In this document: one piece after another, positions 13,501 through 22,351 of the stretch
Position numbering within the stretch: position 1 is the first letter of the stretch
How the letters are laid out: each line of letters starts with the position of its first letter
DNA from: Saccoglossus kowalevskii
Lineage: Eukaryota > Hemichordata > Enteropneusta > Harrimaniidae
NCBI RefSeq assembly: GCF_000003605.2
Contig: NW_003109092.1
Coordinates: forward strand, 206,485-256,438
Length of the DNA: 49,954 bases
Reading direction: 5' to 3'
The notes under the pieces: generated by a model
What the model was told of the DNA's origin: nothing
The model's input: only the letters and a program-made list of their open reading frames with translations
Databases searched by the model: none
Made by a program: the position numbers and the translations under genes

Positions 13501-16500
13501 CATACTACTTGTCTCATAAAAAAGATATTCCATATTCATCCCACGATACTTGATACTACTTGTCTCATCACAAAGTTATTTCATATACACCTCCCCCATG
13601 GTACCTGGTACTATTTGTCTCAAAACAAAGTTGTAAATCATAGATTTACTTGTTTGTATAGTAACCTCAACTACCACAATCAATTCTATTAACTGGGCTA
13701 AAAATAAAATGTTGTTTGAGCGTTTTAATTATTAAAGTGAGTTTAAATCAATGGTGGTTCATGACTGGATAATTAACGAAGGTGATTGAGATTATATATA
13801 AAAAAAACACTGACAGAAAATCACAGCAGTATGGTCTCAAAAACTAAAACTAAGGCATACAAAATACAATATGACTAAGAATGATAAAACTACAAAAGTA
13901 AGAAATACAAATTTAATATTTCAGAGAAAATGACATATTGGAAATTATGACATTTAGATTAATTTTAATTTTTATATAGACTGGGCTTATTGTGCTCAGT
14001 CTGGTAGTTGCTCTCTCATACATAAATATTTTCTATGTACTTTGCTAACATAAAATTAAGAGATGTTTCATCTGAAGTCATGATTGCGAAGAATTCGTTG
14101 AAACAGAGGGGGTCTTAACTAACAGGAGGGGGTGTAACTAAAAGTATTACAGTATGTGCACGAGTTTTTTGATTAACTCATTAAATATTATAAGTTATTC
14201 AGATTATTGAGCATGTTTTCCATGTGTATTAATTATTGATAACAGATAGCACAGCTATATTCACACTACTCAACTGAAGAAATCGTATATTGTTTCTAAG
14301 TCTACAACTGCCTACCGACTTCTGTCAATCCAAAATTGACAGCACTCATAAGGTATTTAGTTTGGATACAGTCTGAAAATGAGGACTATTAACTTGTGCA
14401 TACAGCAGCAACTATGAAAATAAAACCATGTAAAATTCACTCTCATTTTTGTAAAAAACTTCACCATCTCTACCATACAGAAGTTCATTGAACAGAAATT
14501 GAACTTAAAGTTTCATTAATTGTGCGCATAACATAACATAACAAAAGCAATTTTTAAAGGTCAAAAGTAAAATTATATAACATGCTGAAAATCTGTATAT
14601 AACAATTAAAGGGTAGTCGTCGCTGCGCATGTGCCACATTTTTGTTGATAAACATTGATTTTCCCATAATCCAATGCGCTCTTCTAATGGAAATCACAAG
14701 TATGAGGATTGATCTGCGTGCGACTTGCACTAATTACCGCCGGTGACTGCTTCGATACCTTCCAATCACCTAAAAAATCACTAATTAAAGCTTGGTAACG
14801 TCTCAGTTTGTACTCGTATCTGCGCAACAGTCAAAGTCACCATCTTTGTTTATATGAGACCCATATATCTTGCGCATGCATGGCGTGCTGACTACCAGGG
14901 TACTGCGCTTTAAAATGCTGATTGATTATTGATTATTTTTTCATTGTTTACTCAATAATTCAGATCATTGAGTATTTTTGGAGTGCAACGGAAACGAATA
15001 CTAAGGCTCACTTAAAATTTAGGGACACATCAATATTTATGCGGGTGGGAGCTATCTTACTCAGTAATATTATGCTGGGGTGGGTCACAAACTTTTTATT
15101 TATTTATTTATTTATTTATTGAATTCAAATTTATTCTAGCTTACTTTACCTCATAGAAAGATTTTTAGTGGATGGTATCAATTACTGTAAAATAATTTAT
15201 TTTAGCTGGAATTAACTTTCGCTGAAAAGACATTTGAGCTGTTTTTATTTTCACTGATTTTTGAAGAGTTGCATGTAAAATAGAAAAAAAAGGTATTTCA
15301 CTGATTCACTCCTTCCTTCAGCAAGAATAACGAAAATAAATTTCAAGTGAAAATAAGGTAGTTTACTGTATACAGGTGTGTTATACATTAATTAGCATTA
15401 ATTAGAATTAATTAGCATTAATTAAATAATACATTATTGCAAAATCCTATATACCTAGATGAATTCCAAGATATAACGAACCATGAAAAATTCATACAAA
15501 TGAGCAACCTAAACATTACATTAGGTAATCAGAGAAACCATAATGTACATTAAGAAGTGTTACAACACAAGGAACTCATTATAAAATACTAGCAGATACA
15601 TGCATGTTTATTCTTTTTTTTGTATTTTATAATAAATGCAATTACGTAAAACCTTTTAACCAAAAAAGAAATTTCACATTAACTTTACGATGAATTCTAT
15701 TCTATTCTATTCTAATAGTAGTAGTTACTCAAGGCCAAAGTAATGAAAGTTTATAATAATAATAAAGTATATTTTAGAGGCAGTATATTTTAGTTGAACT
15801 CCATGGTTGACCATTTAATTTACGGGATTACTCTAGGAAGACATGCACTGAACATCAAGGAATCAAACAAGTTTAACCTTCGACCCCCCAACTCAATAAC
15901 ATTTTTGTCACTTCACAAAATATATAACTTTGACATAATTTTGTCAAACTTCTGATGCTAAAAAAATTGATGTTCATTTGGTCCAAAATTAATAAAGAAA
16001 TTATAAAAAAATAATATAATTTGCACCAAATTTTGGCGAGAAAAATTGTTGTTCAAATGGTTAAAGAGATGTTCAAATTAAAGGTATTTTATAAATGGGA
16101 ACATCTATGGAGATCATCAACTGAAAAACTGCATGTTTTTATTAAAGGCCTTGACAAATTAAACTGGCTGTATGCTAAAATGTCAAGACTGTATATATGT
16201 AAGCATGGAGGTACCTCCATGATGTAAGTAAATACAGGATACCTGTTTATAAACAGATAACAAGGACTATATATTCATCGTCACAAGTATAAGAGATAAA
16301 TCAAAGAAAGCTTAGAAAGAACTCCCGTGTGCTGAGAGTATTGAAGACACATTAAAAATTAATTCAAAATTACTTGTACATGAGATATTGATGGAAAAAC
16401 TGAAAACTAATTATGTAAATCAGGTAACTAATATAAACAGAACAGAACAACAAAATTATGAATTATTATGCTAATTAGAGAATTAATATGAACAAATTTT

Positions 16501-19500
16501 AATCCAAAATTAATCAGGCCTGTCTATTGTCCTAGAGCATTTATGTACCAAATTTTATTCACATGTGATGATCAGTAATTGAGATATCAGTGTTAATTAA
16601 TTATGTTAATTAGGTGATTAATAAGCATAAATATTTACCAAAAACTAATTGGGTCTCTGCATAGTTCTAGATTCATTGTGATGTGATGATGAGTACTCTT
16701 TAAAAGTTTCATTAAAATCCAATTTGTGGTTCTTCATATATCAGTGGAACATTCATAGAAACAATTAACTAATTATGCAAATTAGGTAATTAATATCCAC
16801 AATTATTTACCCTAAAACTAATCAGGTCTCTGCATAGTTCTAGAAGATCTATGTAGCAAGTCTCATTGAAATATGATGATTAGTACTTGAGATATCAGAC
16901 AAAAAGCTGAAAATTAACTAATTATGCTAATAAGGTAATTAATATGCACAAATATTTACCCAAAAACTAATCAGGGGTCTGCACAGTCCTTAAGTAAATA
17001 TGTACCTGACCAGGTTTCATTGAAATGTGATGATTACTACTTGAAATGTCAAAAGCAGAAAATTAATTAATTATGCAAATTAGGTAATTAATATGTACCA
17101 GTACTGATATTACCCTAAAAACTATCAGGTCTGTGCAGTGCCCTATGACATCTATGTACCAAGTTCCATTGAAATGTGATGATTACTACTTGAAATATCA
17201 AAAGCTGAAAAATAATTAATTATGCAAATTAGGTAATTAATATGTACTGATAGTACCCTAAAGGATCTATGTACCAAGTTTCATTGAAATGCGATGATTA
17301 GTACTTGAGATACCCGTGGAAAAGCTGAAAATTAACTAATTATGCAAATTAGGTGATTAATATGCACAAATATTTATCGAAAACAATCAATCTCTGCATA
17401 GTCCTTGAGTATGTAAGTACCAAGTTTCATTGAAATGTAATGCTAACTACTTATATCAAATGCTGAAAATTAATTAATTATGCAAATTAGGTAATTAATA
17501 TGTACTGATATTACCATAAAAACTATCAGGTTTGTGCAGTGTTCTATGACATCTATGTAACAAGTTTTATTGAAATGTGATGATTAGTACTTGAGATATC
17601 AGTGGAAAAGCCGAAAATTGATTAATCATTATGCAAATTAGGTAATTAATATTGCACAGATTTTTACCCCAAACTAATCAAAACCGTGCATTAGTTTGGA
17701 GCATCTATGTGCCAAGTTTCATCAAAATCCAATGAGCGTTTTTTTAGATATCATGGAACAGCTAAAAATCAGCTAATTATCATGCAAATTAGGTAATTAA
17801 TATGCATGGATTTTTACCAAAACCTAATCAAATCTGCGCATTGGCCCAGAGCATCTATGCACAAAGTTTCATCAAAAAACAACATATGGTTCTTGATGGA
17901 ACAGACACACACACACAGACAGACACACTAACTTGCGAAGACTACCTCTTTTTGTGCTTCGCACATGGGAGTCAAAAATAAAGGAAAATGTATGCGTAAC
18001 AAAACATAACAATTCTATTTCAATGAAGTAGGCAGTTATGAATACATAAATGAGATATTTAATTATTATATCGTATGTGTTTTATTATTACATCCAGATT
18101 TAAATCTGGTACAGCTCAACATGTACTTGATTATCAAATGTTTACACTGGTGACAGACATTACAGCATATCATGTTATTTATAATGTGTTTATAGCGATA
18201 AAATACCACAATGTGGGACCATCTCTAGAATTTAATCTTAAACCAGAACAAAATAAAAAGAATTAAAGNNNNNNNNNNNNNNNNNNNNNNNNNNNNNNNN
18301 NNNNNNNNNNNNNNNNNNNNNNNNNNNNNNNNNNNNNNNNNNNNNNNNNNNNNNNNNNNNNNNNNNNNNNNNNNNNNNNNNNNNNNNNNNNNNNNNNNNN
18401 NNNNNNNNNNNNNNNNNNNNNNNNNNNNNNNNNNNNNNNNNNNNNNNNNNNNNNNNNNNNNNNNNNNNNNNNNNNNNNNNNNNNNNNNNNNNNNNNNNNN
18501 NNNNNNNNNNNNNNNNNNNNNNNNNNNNNNNNNNNNNNNNNNNNNNNNNNNNNNNNNNNNNNNNNNNNNNNNNNNNNNNNNNNNNNNNNNNNNNNNNNNN
18601 NNNNNNNNNNNNNNNNNNNNNNNNNNNNNNNNNNNNNNNNNNNNNNNNNNNNNNNNNCAGAAATTTTACTGTAATATCATCAGGAGTTAATTCAAATCAG
18701 CAAGCAATTCATTTTGGTTTTGTTGCAGTTGCCATGTCATGTGAAGGCATGTGCACGTATTAGGTCAGACTTTTTATTCTTTGTTTCTCAAGTTTTTATA
18801 AGGCAATTTTTTTGAGGAGGGCGAAAAAATAAATAAAATTAATTCATTTTTTCCATTAGATTTGTGTGATTCTCAAAGAATTGTAAGTGAGATCATCGAT
18901 CGGAGAGAAGAAATTAAATAAAGTTTTATTCCATGTATAACATTGTTTCTCATCTGCGCGAGACTTCGGTACTTTGATCATGATACTCCCACGAAAATGC
19001 AACTTGGATTTGTTATGCGACAGGCGATAAAAAAATTTTGTTTGCAATTCTGAGATAAATTATTTGATTATTCTCAGCACATTGCTCAAAGATGAAACAT
19101 TGCAAGACAAATTACTTTGTAATACTGTAAATCAAGTAATTGATATAGAATAAAATGTTGCATTCAAGGGGAAAATTTTGTAATAGTCACTGTTACTAAA
19201 TTGTTTAAATATTCCAATAAAAATATTTACTGCTATAAAATTAAAATTAGATTGTTTCCCCATGCTCAAGTGGTTTATTCAGATTTTTATTACTGGCCAT
19301 TTTGCTCATTTTAATAGGGAAAAACAATATGATCACAGTTAAAAAGTTTACAGCAGTCAAGATGTGACCTACTTTAAAGCATATTATGTCAGTTTACACA
19401 GAAGATCACCAGGCTATATACCATGCCTTTCAAACTCTGACCCAGATATTAGTAATGGCTATATATACCTGGTCTGTATACGTTAATCCTATACTAAGAG

Positions 19501-22351
19501 ATACTGATTCAGCATGAAGTGAATAAAATATATCACTTTGGGAAAATCCATTATAAAATTATTGGAACTAATAACCATTGTAATAACTTATAATAATTAA
19601 AGATGAGTCGACATAGAATGTTTGTTTACTTTTAATATTTACAAGTAGGCTAATTCCTCTGTAACTGTAGTAGTTTACGGAAAAAAAAAATTCTTCAAAA
19701 GTGATATTTTATGATTCAACTTAGAGGTGAAATTGAAATTACATAAAACAAAAACAAAAAACATTTTAGTGAAATCATTTTAGAACAAAGCGAATGATTA
19801 TAAAAACAAAAACATGTCAATGCATAACTATGCCCAAATTGTTAGAAAGTAAGAAACACAAGTGAATATTTATGGTAGAAGCCTTCTCATAATTTCTGAC
19901 AAAATTGGTTATAAATCGCATGACAATGTTCATTAGTTTATTATGTAAAATCATGAAGCTAATGTCTCATGGTACAATGAAATAGCATTATTTTGTGTGT
20001 TACAGTTAAGCTTTTTGAGAAACGTGTCCCATTATTTCTTGAAAATCGCTATTGTTAGAACAATTACATAGAACACAATGTACATGTAAAATTTGCATTG
20101 TTGACACTTTTTAAAAACCTAGATTTTTGAAATAATTCAGAACAACAAAAAGTACTCCATCATTAACAATATATTATTTTTTCAGCCTACATCACCAGGC
20201 CAGATTTTAAGATATTGCATTATATTTCTGCCATAGGAACCTATGGTAAAAGTGTTATAATAGTGTCAAAGTGACGACTTTTCACTAAAATACAACCATC
20301 AAATTCTCAAAAATAAGGCTGGTGACCCCCAACAGGGTCCATAGCACCAAGAGCCAAATGATTTCCAAGACTTTTCCAGACCTTTTCCCAAACTTTCTTG
20401 CATCCCCCCCCCAAGACATGTTTCCCCCTAGTTCAGGCTAACATCATCACTAAAGCTCATCAAAGTTCTGAGGATATTGTAGTTCCCTGGAGAAAACAGG
20501 CCTTTCTAAAATGAATTAATAACTATGAAGAAATTTATACACTTTTCAAAGATTTTTTTATTTTTCCTGTAATTTAAAGACAACTGAAAGACTTTCCAGA
20601 CCTCAAAAAATCCAAAGACTTTCAAAAGATTTACCCAATGCCCAACCGTTTTTAGGTCAATATCCTTATATTGCCTTGGAGTACAGTTTATTGCAAAATG
20701 AATAAATTCTGGGTATTTTAATTCATGAGTAGGCTTCTACTTTAATGTTACTTGTCACAGATGAGTGGGTAAGCTGTAAATACTTGTGTTCACATACTTC
20801 ACTGCACTGTAATATCTCACAAGTTGTTACTGCTAGTTCTATAATCCAACTAAATGGATGGTAATTCATGCATGCATGCATTTTGTTTAAATTTGTATAT
20901 CAAAATTCATTAATTTTTTTTTTATATTTCATGAATTTTTTTGTTTGTTTATTGTTTCTAAAATTCTGACTACAAAAACTTTGACAGGAACATTTTTTAA
21001 CTAGTGTAGTAACATTTTTACCAGCAGCATGAATAGTTTTTGGGCAAATGTGAATATTTAATAATTGTTATAACCTCAAACTAATGCTTACTGATTGGAT
21101 GATTGTGAACTAATTCATTAATATTAATCAGAACGAACAGTGATATCATTAGTCAATTAGAATTCTAACATCCATTTCTATTATTAAAAATGTATTTTTA
21201 TAGAACATTAATTAAGACCTTGGATTTATGACCTTCACTGTACAGTATATACTAGTAATCAAAACATATTACTGGTATTTTTTTTTTGCATTTTTACCCC
21301 GATTAATTAAAAAATAATGTAAAAGAAAAAAATATTTATTGGGTTCAATTCTAGAAGATTTTCTGTTGTATTCACTAGATTTTAATTCACTAGTTTGAAA
21401 AGGAAACAATATGCTCGTTTGTAAAGTTTGAGTATTTAATTTAGTTGGGTAATTTATGTTTTCATCTTACTTTGCCTTGTGCACATTCCAAATATTGTAA
21501 CCTACTAGTATCTTATACTTTTCACCCATACATTTTTCTATATGAGTAATCCTAGGTGTGATTCTATTGCTATATGCGCCGCTGTCAACCACCAGTAATT
21601 TAACCAATGAACAAAATGTCAGAAAACTTGAGTAACCTTTTTTTTTTTTACTAGCATCACATTAATATTATATGCTACATATTGCAACATTACAATCATC
21701 CTGACATTGACCGAGAGCAGACATTCGTAAATTTGATGAGGGCGCTACCAAATCAATTAGATAATGGCTTGACATACAGTCGAAGGTAAGCGGGACAGTT
21801 AAACAATTTTTTTCTATTTCAAATTATAAATCGAAACGATGAACAGTTCAAATGTGAAGTGACAGAAACATTCCTTTCAATAACATTTCAAATGTTGACG
21901 AAATATTAACTAGACAAATTAAAGGTTAACTAGGGTCATAATTTACTAGCGCAGACGACAGGTCCGACAATAAAAACAACCACCATTCATGCACAAGACA
22001 AGATGAAAACTACTTCAACTAATTTTACGATTGTCGTATTTATATTGATTATAATAAACGGTGAACGAATTGCTGCTAATGAAATTAGATTTAATGTGAA
22101 ATGGGAGGGTTGGGTTTCAATTTAAAGGTCGACGGTCGTGGTTAATAGGCGGTCGCGTTTCCCCATGTTTGTCGGGGAACTAGTGACCGGAGTCCACGTA
22201 TAAACAAAGAAATCCTGAAGAAACTTTGATTGTATACACAATATAGAGAAGATATACCTTTTATATTCTCCTTGTATAAACTCACCAAAATTATAAAGTT
22301 GAAAATCAGCAACATGTACTTCGAGCACTGGTAACATGGATCGTCGGCCAT
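1330..22351 (-). CDS. Tetraspanin, 3' part outside the window (four exons seen)
   Basis: Four minus-strand exons join in phase 0: 22351-22286, 6355-6155, 3601-3419 and 1500-1330, giving residues 1-207. Membrane segment 1 spans the exon 1/2 junction (about 11-37), segment 2 about 56-75, segment 3 about 84-109, then the large extracellular loop with CCG (153-155), PDSCC (177-181) and NGCG (186-189), the family's disulfide signature. The intracellular loop after segment 2 carries the typical GFLGCCGACCESQCLL stretch. Tetraspanins organise membrane microdomains with integrins and other receptors. Membrane segment 4 and the C-tail must lie left of the window. Intron 1 is ~15.9 kb and full of MITEs plus an assembly gap. 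The start ATG has A at -3 and G at +4. Family assignment is secure; the orthologue is not decided. Confidence 0.93.
1572..1763 (+). mobile_element. TACTGTAAA-family MITE, copy 1
   Basis: It starts TACTGTAAAATAC and continues with TTATTTTAGCTG, then the TTTTCACTGAAAA motif typical of the family. The right end is decayed (AAATAAAGTATCTGA instead of AAATAAAGTATTTTACAGTA). Four further copies are at 15183, 45441, 48232 and 49573. It abuts a TTAA-flanked MITE at 1771. Confidence 0.65.
1771..1936 (+). mobile_element. TTAA-flanked MITE (AGCGG family), copy 1
   Basis: TTAA at 1771-1774 and at 1933-1936 flank termini that are imperfect inverted repeats (AATCGGGGGGAGTCGTCAC left, GTGACGACCCGTCTGCT right). 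The interior matches 26722-26886, including GTGTCATTGTTT and CTACCCATGAGCCTTT. TTAA target duplication is the piggyBac hallmark; membership in that superfamily is inference. The plus-strand open frame from 1747 is a shadow of this repeat. Confidence 0.65.
3419..3601 (-). CDS. Tetraspanin exon 3 (third membrane segment, start of large loop)
   Basis: 183 bp (61 codons, phase 0). Acceptor TTGAACAG precedes 3601; donor GTATGT follows 3419. It encodes the hydrophobic YFVLLVCVFVIEVGGGVWAY, then a helical stretch ending AAIDSLQQG that runs straight into LECCG of the next exon, the expected spacing in the family. GTG at 3595 is an internal codon, not a start. Confidence 0.92.
3857..3919 (+). repeat. 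Short tandem repeat, 11-bp unit CATTGATTTAA
   Basis: Five to six copies of CATTGATTTAA or CAATGATTTAA stand head to tail in tetraspanin intron 2. Nothing else is seen in it. Confidence 0.85.
4217..4330 (+). mobile_element. Probable tRNA-Cys-derived SINE head
   Basis: From 4225 the sequence reads like a decayed tRNA: a D-arm with TGGTACAATGG, an anticodon arm containing TTGGCTGCAAATCA (anticodon GCA, as tRNA-Cys) and a B-box-like GTGTTTGACTC at 4268-4278. The acceptor stem is not intact, so this is not a functional tRNA. Its 3' boundary is unclear; a LINE 3' end follows from about 4388, so the two could form one composite insertion. Confidence 0.4.
4388..5054 (+). mobile_element. Non-LTR retrotransposon (LINE), 5'-truncated 3' end
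   Basis: A plus-strand open frame runs from about 4376 to the stop at 4961-4963. It resembles the C-terminal region of LINE reverse-transcriptase proteins: a basic helical part with KHRVALTKFRISAHFLPIEIG, then a zinc-knuckle-like C-x2-C...H-x4-C (RVCNKCDTN, KHYFFHC). A 3' UTR of ~70 bp ends in AATAAAATATCC followed by a CCTAT pentanucleotide tail at 5033-5054, the usual mark of target-primed insertion. The polymerase core is missing, so it is a dead fragment. It lies in tetraspanin intron 2. The clade (CR1/L2/Ingi-like) cannot be decided here. Confidence 0.75.
5145..5983 (+). mobile_element. Element B, short copy (ACTCCY TIR, few internal units)
   Basis: The left end ACTCCTGTGTGC (5145-5156) and right end GCAAATGGGAGT (5972-5983) form an imperfect terminal inverted repeat. 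Sequence similarity to the longer copy begins about 20 bp further left (AAAGAAAGCTTA), so the true edge may be near 5128. Inside are about three ~150-bp degenerate units with AATTAGGTAATTAATA, CAAGTTTCA and TCGAAATC motifs, and just before the right end ACAGACATACAGACAGG. No transposase is encoded. Confidence 0.65.
6155..6355 (-). CDS. Tetraspanin exon 2 (membrane segments 1-2)
   Basis: 201 bp (67 codons, phase 0); acceptor TTATTTAG before 6355, donor GTGAGT after 6155. It encodes ILGCGLAAVGLWLLLDP (rest of segment 1), a short extracellular loop, YVMIGCGGLMILVGFLGCCG (segment 2) and ACCESQCLLCM. The short loop, the polar inner loop and juxtamembrane cysteines, likely palmitoylation sites, are typical of tetraspanins. 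Confidence 0.93.
6487..6646 (+). repeat. Direct duplication of ~65 bp
   Basis: Two adjacent copies of a unit containing AACAAGAATATT, AATTTGATAT, CAGTACAT and TATTAATAAATTCAT begin at about 6488 and 6579. It sits in tetraspanin intron 1, and no other function is visible. Confidence 0.7.
8098..8194. repeat. Inverted repeat hairpin, ~34-bp arms
   Basis: The left arm (8098-8131) contains AAGGTTATTACGAGGATACC and the right arm (8160-8194) its complement with few changes, separated by 28 bp. Such arms at this size suit a small foldback MITE. A related decayed sequence lies around 7650-7760. Confidence 0.7.
8826..9062 (+). mobile_element. TTAA-CCCTTTG MITE, copy 1
   Basis: The left end is TTAACTCTTTGAA and the right end TTCAAAGGGTTA, with an interior sharing CAGTCCAAAATTAGTAAA and AAATTTTGGCG with the copies at 15873 and 33354. 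TTAA followed by CCCTTTG is the terminal pattern of many piggyBac-type elements (family knowledge). It is non-coding. Confidence 0.65.
9253..9375 (+). mobile_element. TTAA-flanked MITE (AGCGG family), short decayed copy
   Basis: The right end GTGACGACCCTTCCGGTTTAA matches the right end of 26722-26886 nearly base for base. The left end TATAAAAGTGGAGGGGGTTG is a decayed version of TTAAAGCGG..GGGTCG. The interior is shorter than in the other copies. Confidence 0.5.
9390..9715 (+). repeat. Dispersed repeat with CAGACAGACAGAG motif
   Basis: This stretch contains TCTATGTACCAAGTTTGAAT, TCTGAGATATGACTCCGAAC and CACAGACAGACAGAG in that order. The same order (CTATGTACCAAGTTTCAT, GAGATA, ACAGACAGACAC) occurs in element B, so the two may be distant relatives. 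Boundaries are not defined. The minus-strand frame at 9397-9711 is not gene-like. Confidence 0.35.
10911..11345 (+). repeat. ~150-bp tandem array, left part
   Basis: Units begin near 10911, 11069 and 11217, each with TTGATT..AACTGTGTC(T)AT, CAACAT.TGTAA and ending CATTTTCACCCTATTTT. A fourth unit (TGATTGTGAAATTGTGTC) resumes at about 11858 after the MITE at 11351-11843, so the array is interrupted by that insertion. The plus-strand frame 11041-11268 is a shadow. Confidence 0.7.
11351..11843 (+). mobile_element. GTAGAAGCC-ended MITE, copy 1, nested in tandem array
   Basis: The left end is GTAGAAGCCTAGTCAT and the right end ATGAGTAGACTTCTAC, imperfect inverted repeats of 16 bp. The interior is homologous along its length to 19875-20740. 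TTTAA is found close to both ends (11345-11349 and 11845-11849) and may be the target duplication. No coding capacity. Confidence 0.7.
12160..12246 (+). repeat. ~60-bp tandem unit, left remnant
   Basis: It contains CCATGGTACTTACTACC, TCTCATAACAAAGTTATTCC and ATATTCATCCCACAGTACTA. The same unit resumes twice or more at 13501-13640, so the 1.25 kb between is an insertion into this array. Confidence 0.6.
12247..13381 (+). mobile_element. 1.1-kb element with perfect 15-bp TIR
   Basis: TATTATTACATATGT (12247-12261) is the exact reverse complement of 13367-13381. The interior differs in composition from the surrounding intron and contains open segments on both strands. Near its right half a short plus-strand frame ends TKRPRVIYSDSDSD and a stop at 13179-13181. 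I do not recognise a transposase. It could be a deleted cut-and-paste element carrying a remnant of its coding region. Confidence 0.5.
13382..13500 (+). mobile_element. 119-bp MITE with perfect 20-bp TIR
   Basis: ACAGAACCCCACACCCTGCC (13382-13401) is repeated exactly inverted at 13481-13500. It directly abuts the element ending at 13381 on its left and the tandem unit on its right. The perfect arms suggest recent insertion or gene conversion. Confidence 0.65.
13501..13640 (+). repeat. ~60-bp tandem units, right part
   Basis: At least two units share CTACTTGTCTCAT, AAAGTTATT and CATATTCATCCCAC or CATATACACCTCCCCCATGG with the remnant at 12160-12246. Confidence 0.6.
14606..14913 (+). mobile_element. 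TTAA-flanked MITE (AGGGCGG family), copy 1
   Basis: TTAA occurs at 14606-14609 and 14910-14913. The interior matches 47102-47392 throughout, including GTTGATAAACATTGATTTTC, CCAATGCGCTCT, GACTTGCACTAATTACC and GTCAAAGTC. The left end AAGGGTAGTCGTCGCTGCGC is well kept; the right end is decayed. Confidence 0.7.
15183..15370 (+). mobile_element. TACTGTAAA-family MITE, copy 2
   Basis: It opens TACTGTAAAATAATTTATTT, then TAGCTGGAATTAACTTTCGC, and closes AAGTGAAAATAAGGTAG with a decayed end. The layout is the same as in copies 1, 3, 4 and 5. A TTTA microsatellite lies just upstream at 15098-15119. Confidence 0.65.
15692..15717 (+). repeat. TTCTA pentanucleotide repeat
   Basis: Four copies of ATTCT follow an A-rich stretch, comparable to the CCTAT tail at 5033-5054. 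It may mark the 3' end of a decayed LINE, but no coding remnant is seen upstream. Confidence 0.5.
15873..16064 (+). mobile_element. TTAA-CCCTTTG MITE, copy 2
   Basis: TTAA stands at both edges (15873-15876 and 16061-16064). The ends are CCTTCGACCC and GTTCAAATGG, and the interior shares TTTGGTCCAAAATTAA and AAATTTTGGCG with copies 1 and 3. Confidence 0.65.
16321..17972 (+). mobile_element. Element B, long copy with ~10 internal ~145-bp units
   Basis: The left end ACTCCCGTGTGC (16321-16332) and right end GCACATGGGAGT (17961-17972) are inverted repeats with one mismatch. Inside, the block AATTATGCAAATTAGGTAAT recurs with variation near 16403, 16457, 16595, 16766, 16915, 17060, 17214, 17333, 17474, 17625 and 17775, each followed by CTATGTACCAAGTTTCATTG and GATGATTAGTACTTGAGATA. 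The last unit runs into CACACACACAGACAGACAC. It lies in tetraspanin intron 1. The copy at 5145-5983 has fewer units, so the unit number is unstable. Confidence 0.75.
18269..18657. other. Assembly gap (389 N)
   Basis: Unresolved bases inside tetraspanin intron 1. The true length is unknown. Confidence 1.
18762..19040 (-). mobile_element. AGGCCAGAC-ended element, truncated inverted copy
   Basis: This stretch matches the right two thirds of 46100-46526 in opposite orientation, including GAGGAGGGCGAAAAAAT, GATTTGTGTGATTCTCA, CATCTGCGCGAG and GTACTTTGATCATGATACTC. The minus-strand frame at 18856-19047 is a shadow of it. Confidence 0.65.
19875..20740 (+). mobile_element. GTAGAAGCC-ended MITE, copy 2, with inner insertion
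   Basis: GTAGAAGCCTTCTCAT at the left and ATGAGTAGGCTTCTAC at the right match copy 1 (11351-11843). About 350 bp absent from copy 1 start near 20330 (AGGGTCCATAGCACCAAGAG) and end near 20680; within them ACTTTTCCAGACC and ACTTTCCAGACC repeat. This is either a second element nested inside or a longer ancestral form. Confidence 0.65.
22286..22351 (-). CDS. Tetraspanin exon 1 (N-terminus and start of membrane segment 1)
   Basis: 66 bp encode MADDPCYQCSKYMLLIFNFI plus IL before donor GTGAGT at 22285-22280, in phase 0 with exon 2. The pattern C-x-KY-x3-FN-F is the typical tetraspanin N-terminus. I chose this ATG because its context (A at -3, G at +4) is strong and it gives the usual 10-12 residue cytoplasmic tail. 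Confidence 0.9.

Noticed and set aside
16321-17972. Regularly spaced repeats that resemble a CRISPR array
   Set aside because: Units are ~145 bp, diverged over their whole length, without unique spacers, and the DNA is animal.
22122-22285. Continuation of tetraspanin exon 1 frame into YKENIKG...
   Set aside because: This is intron past the GTGAGT donor; exon 2 restores the membrane segment.
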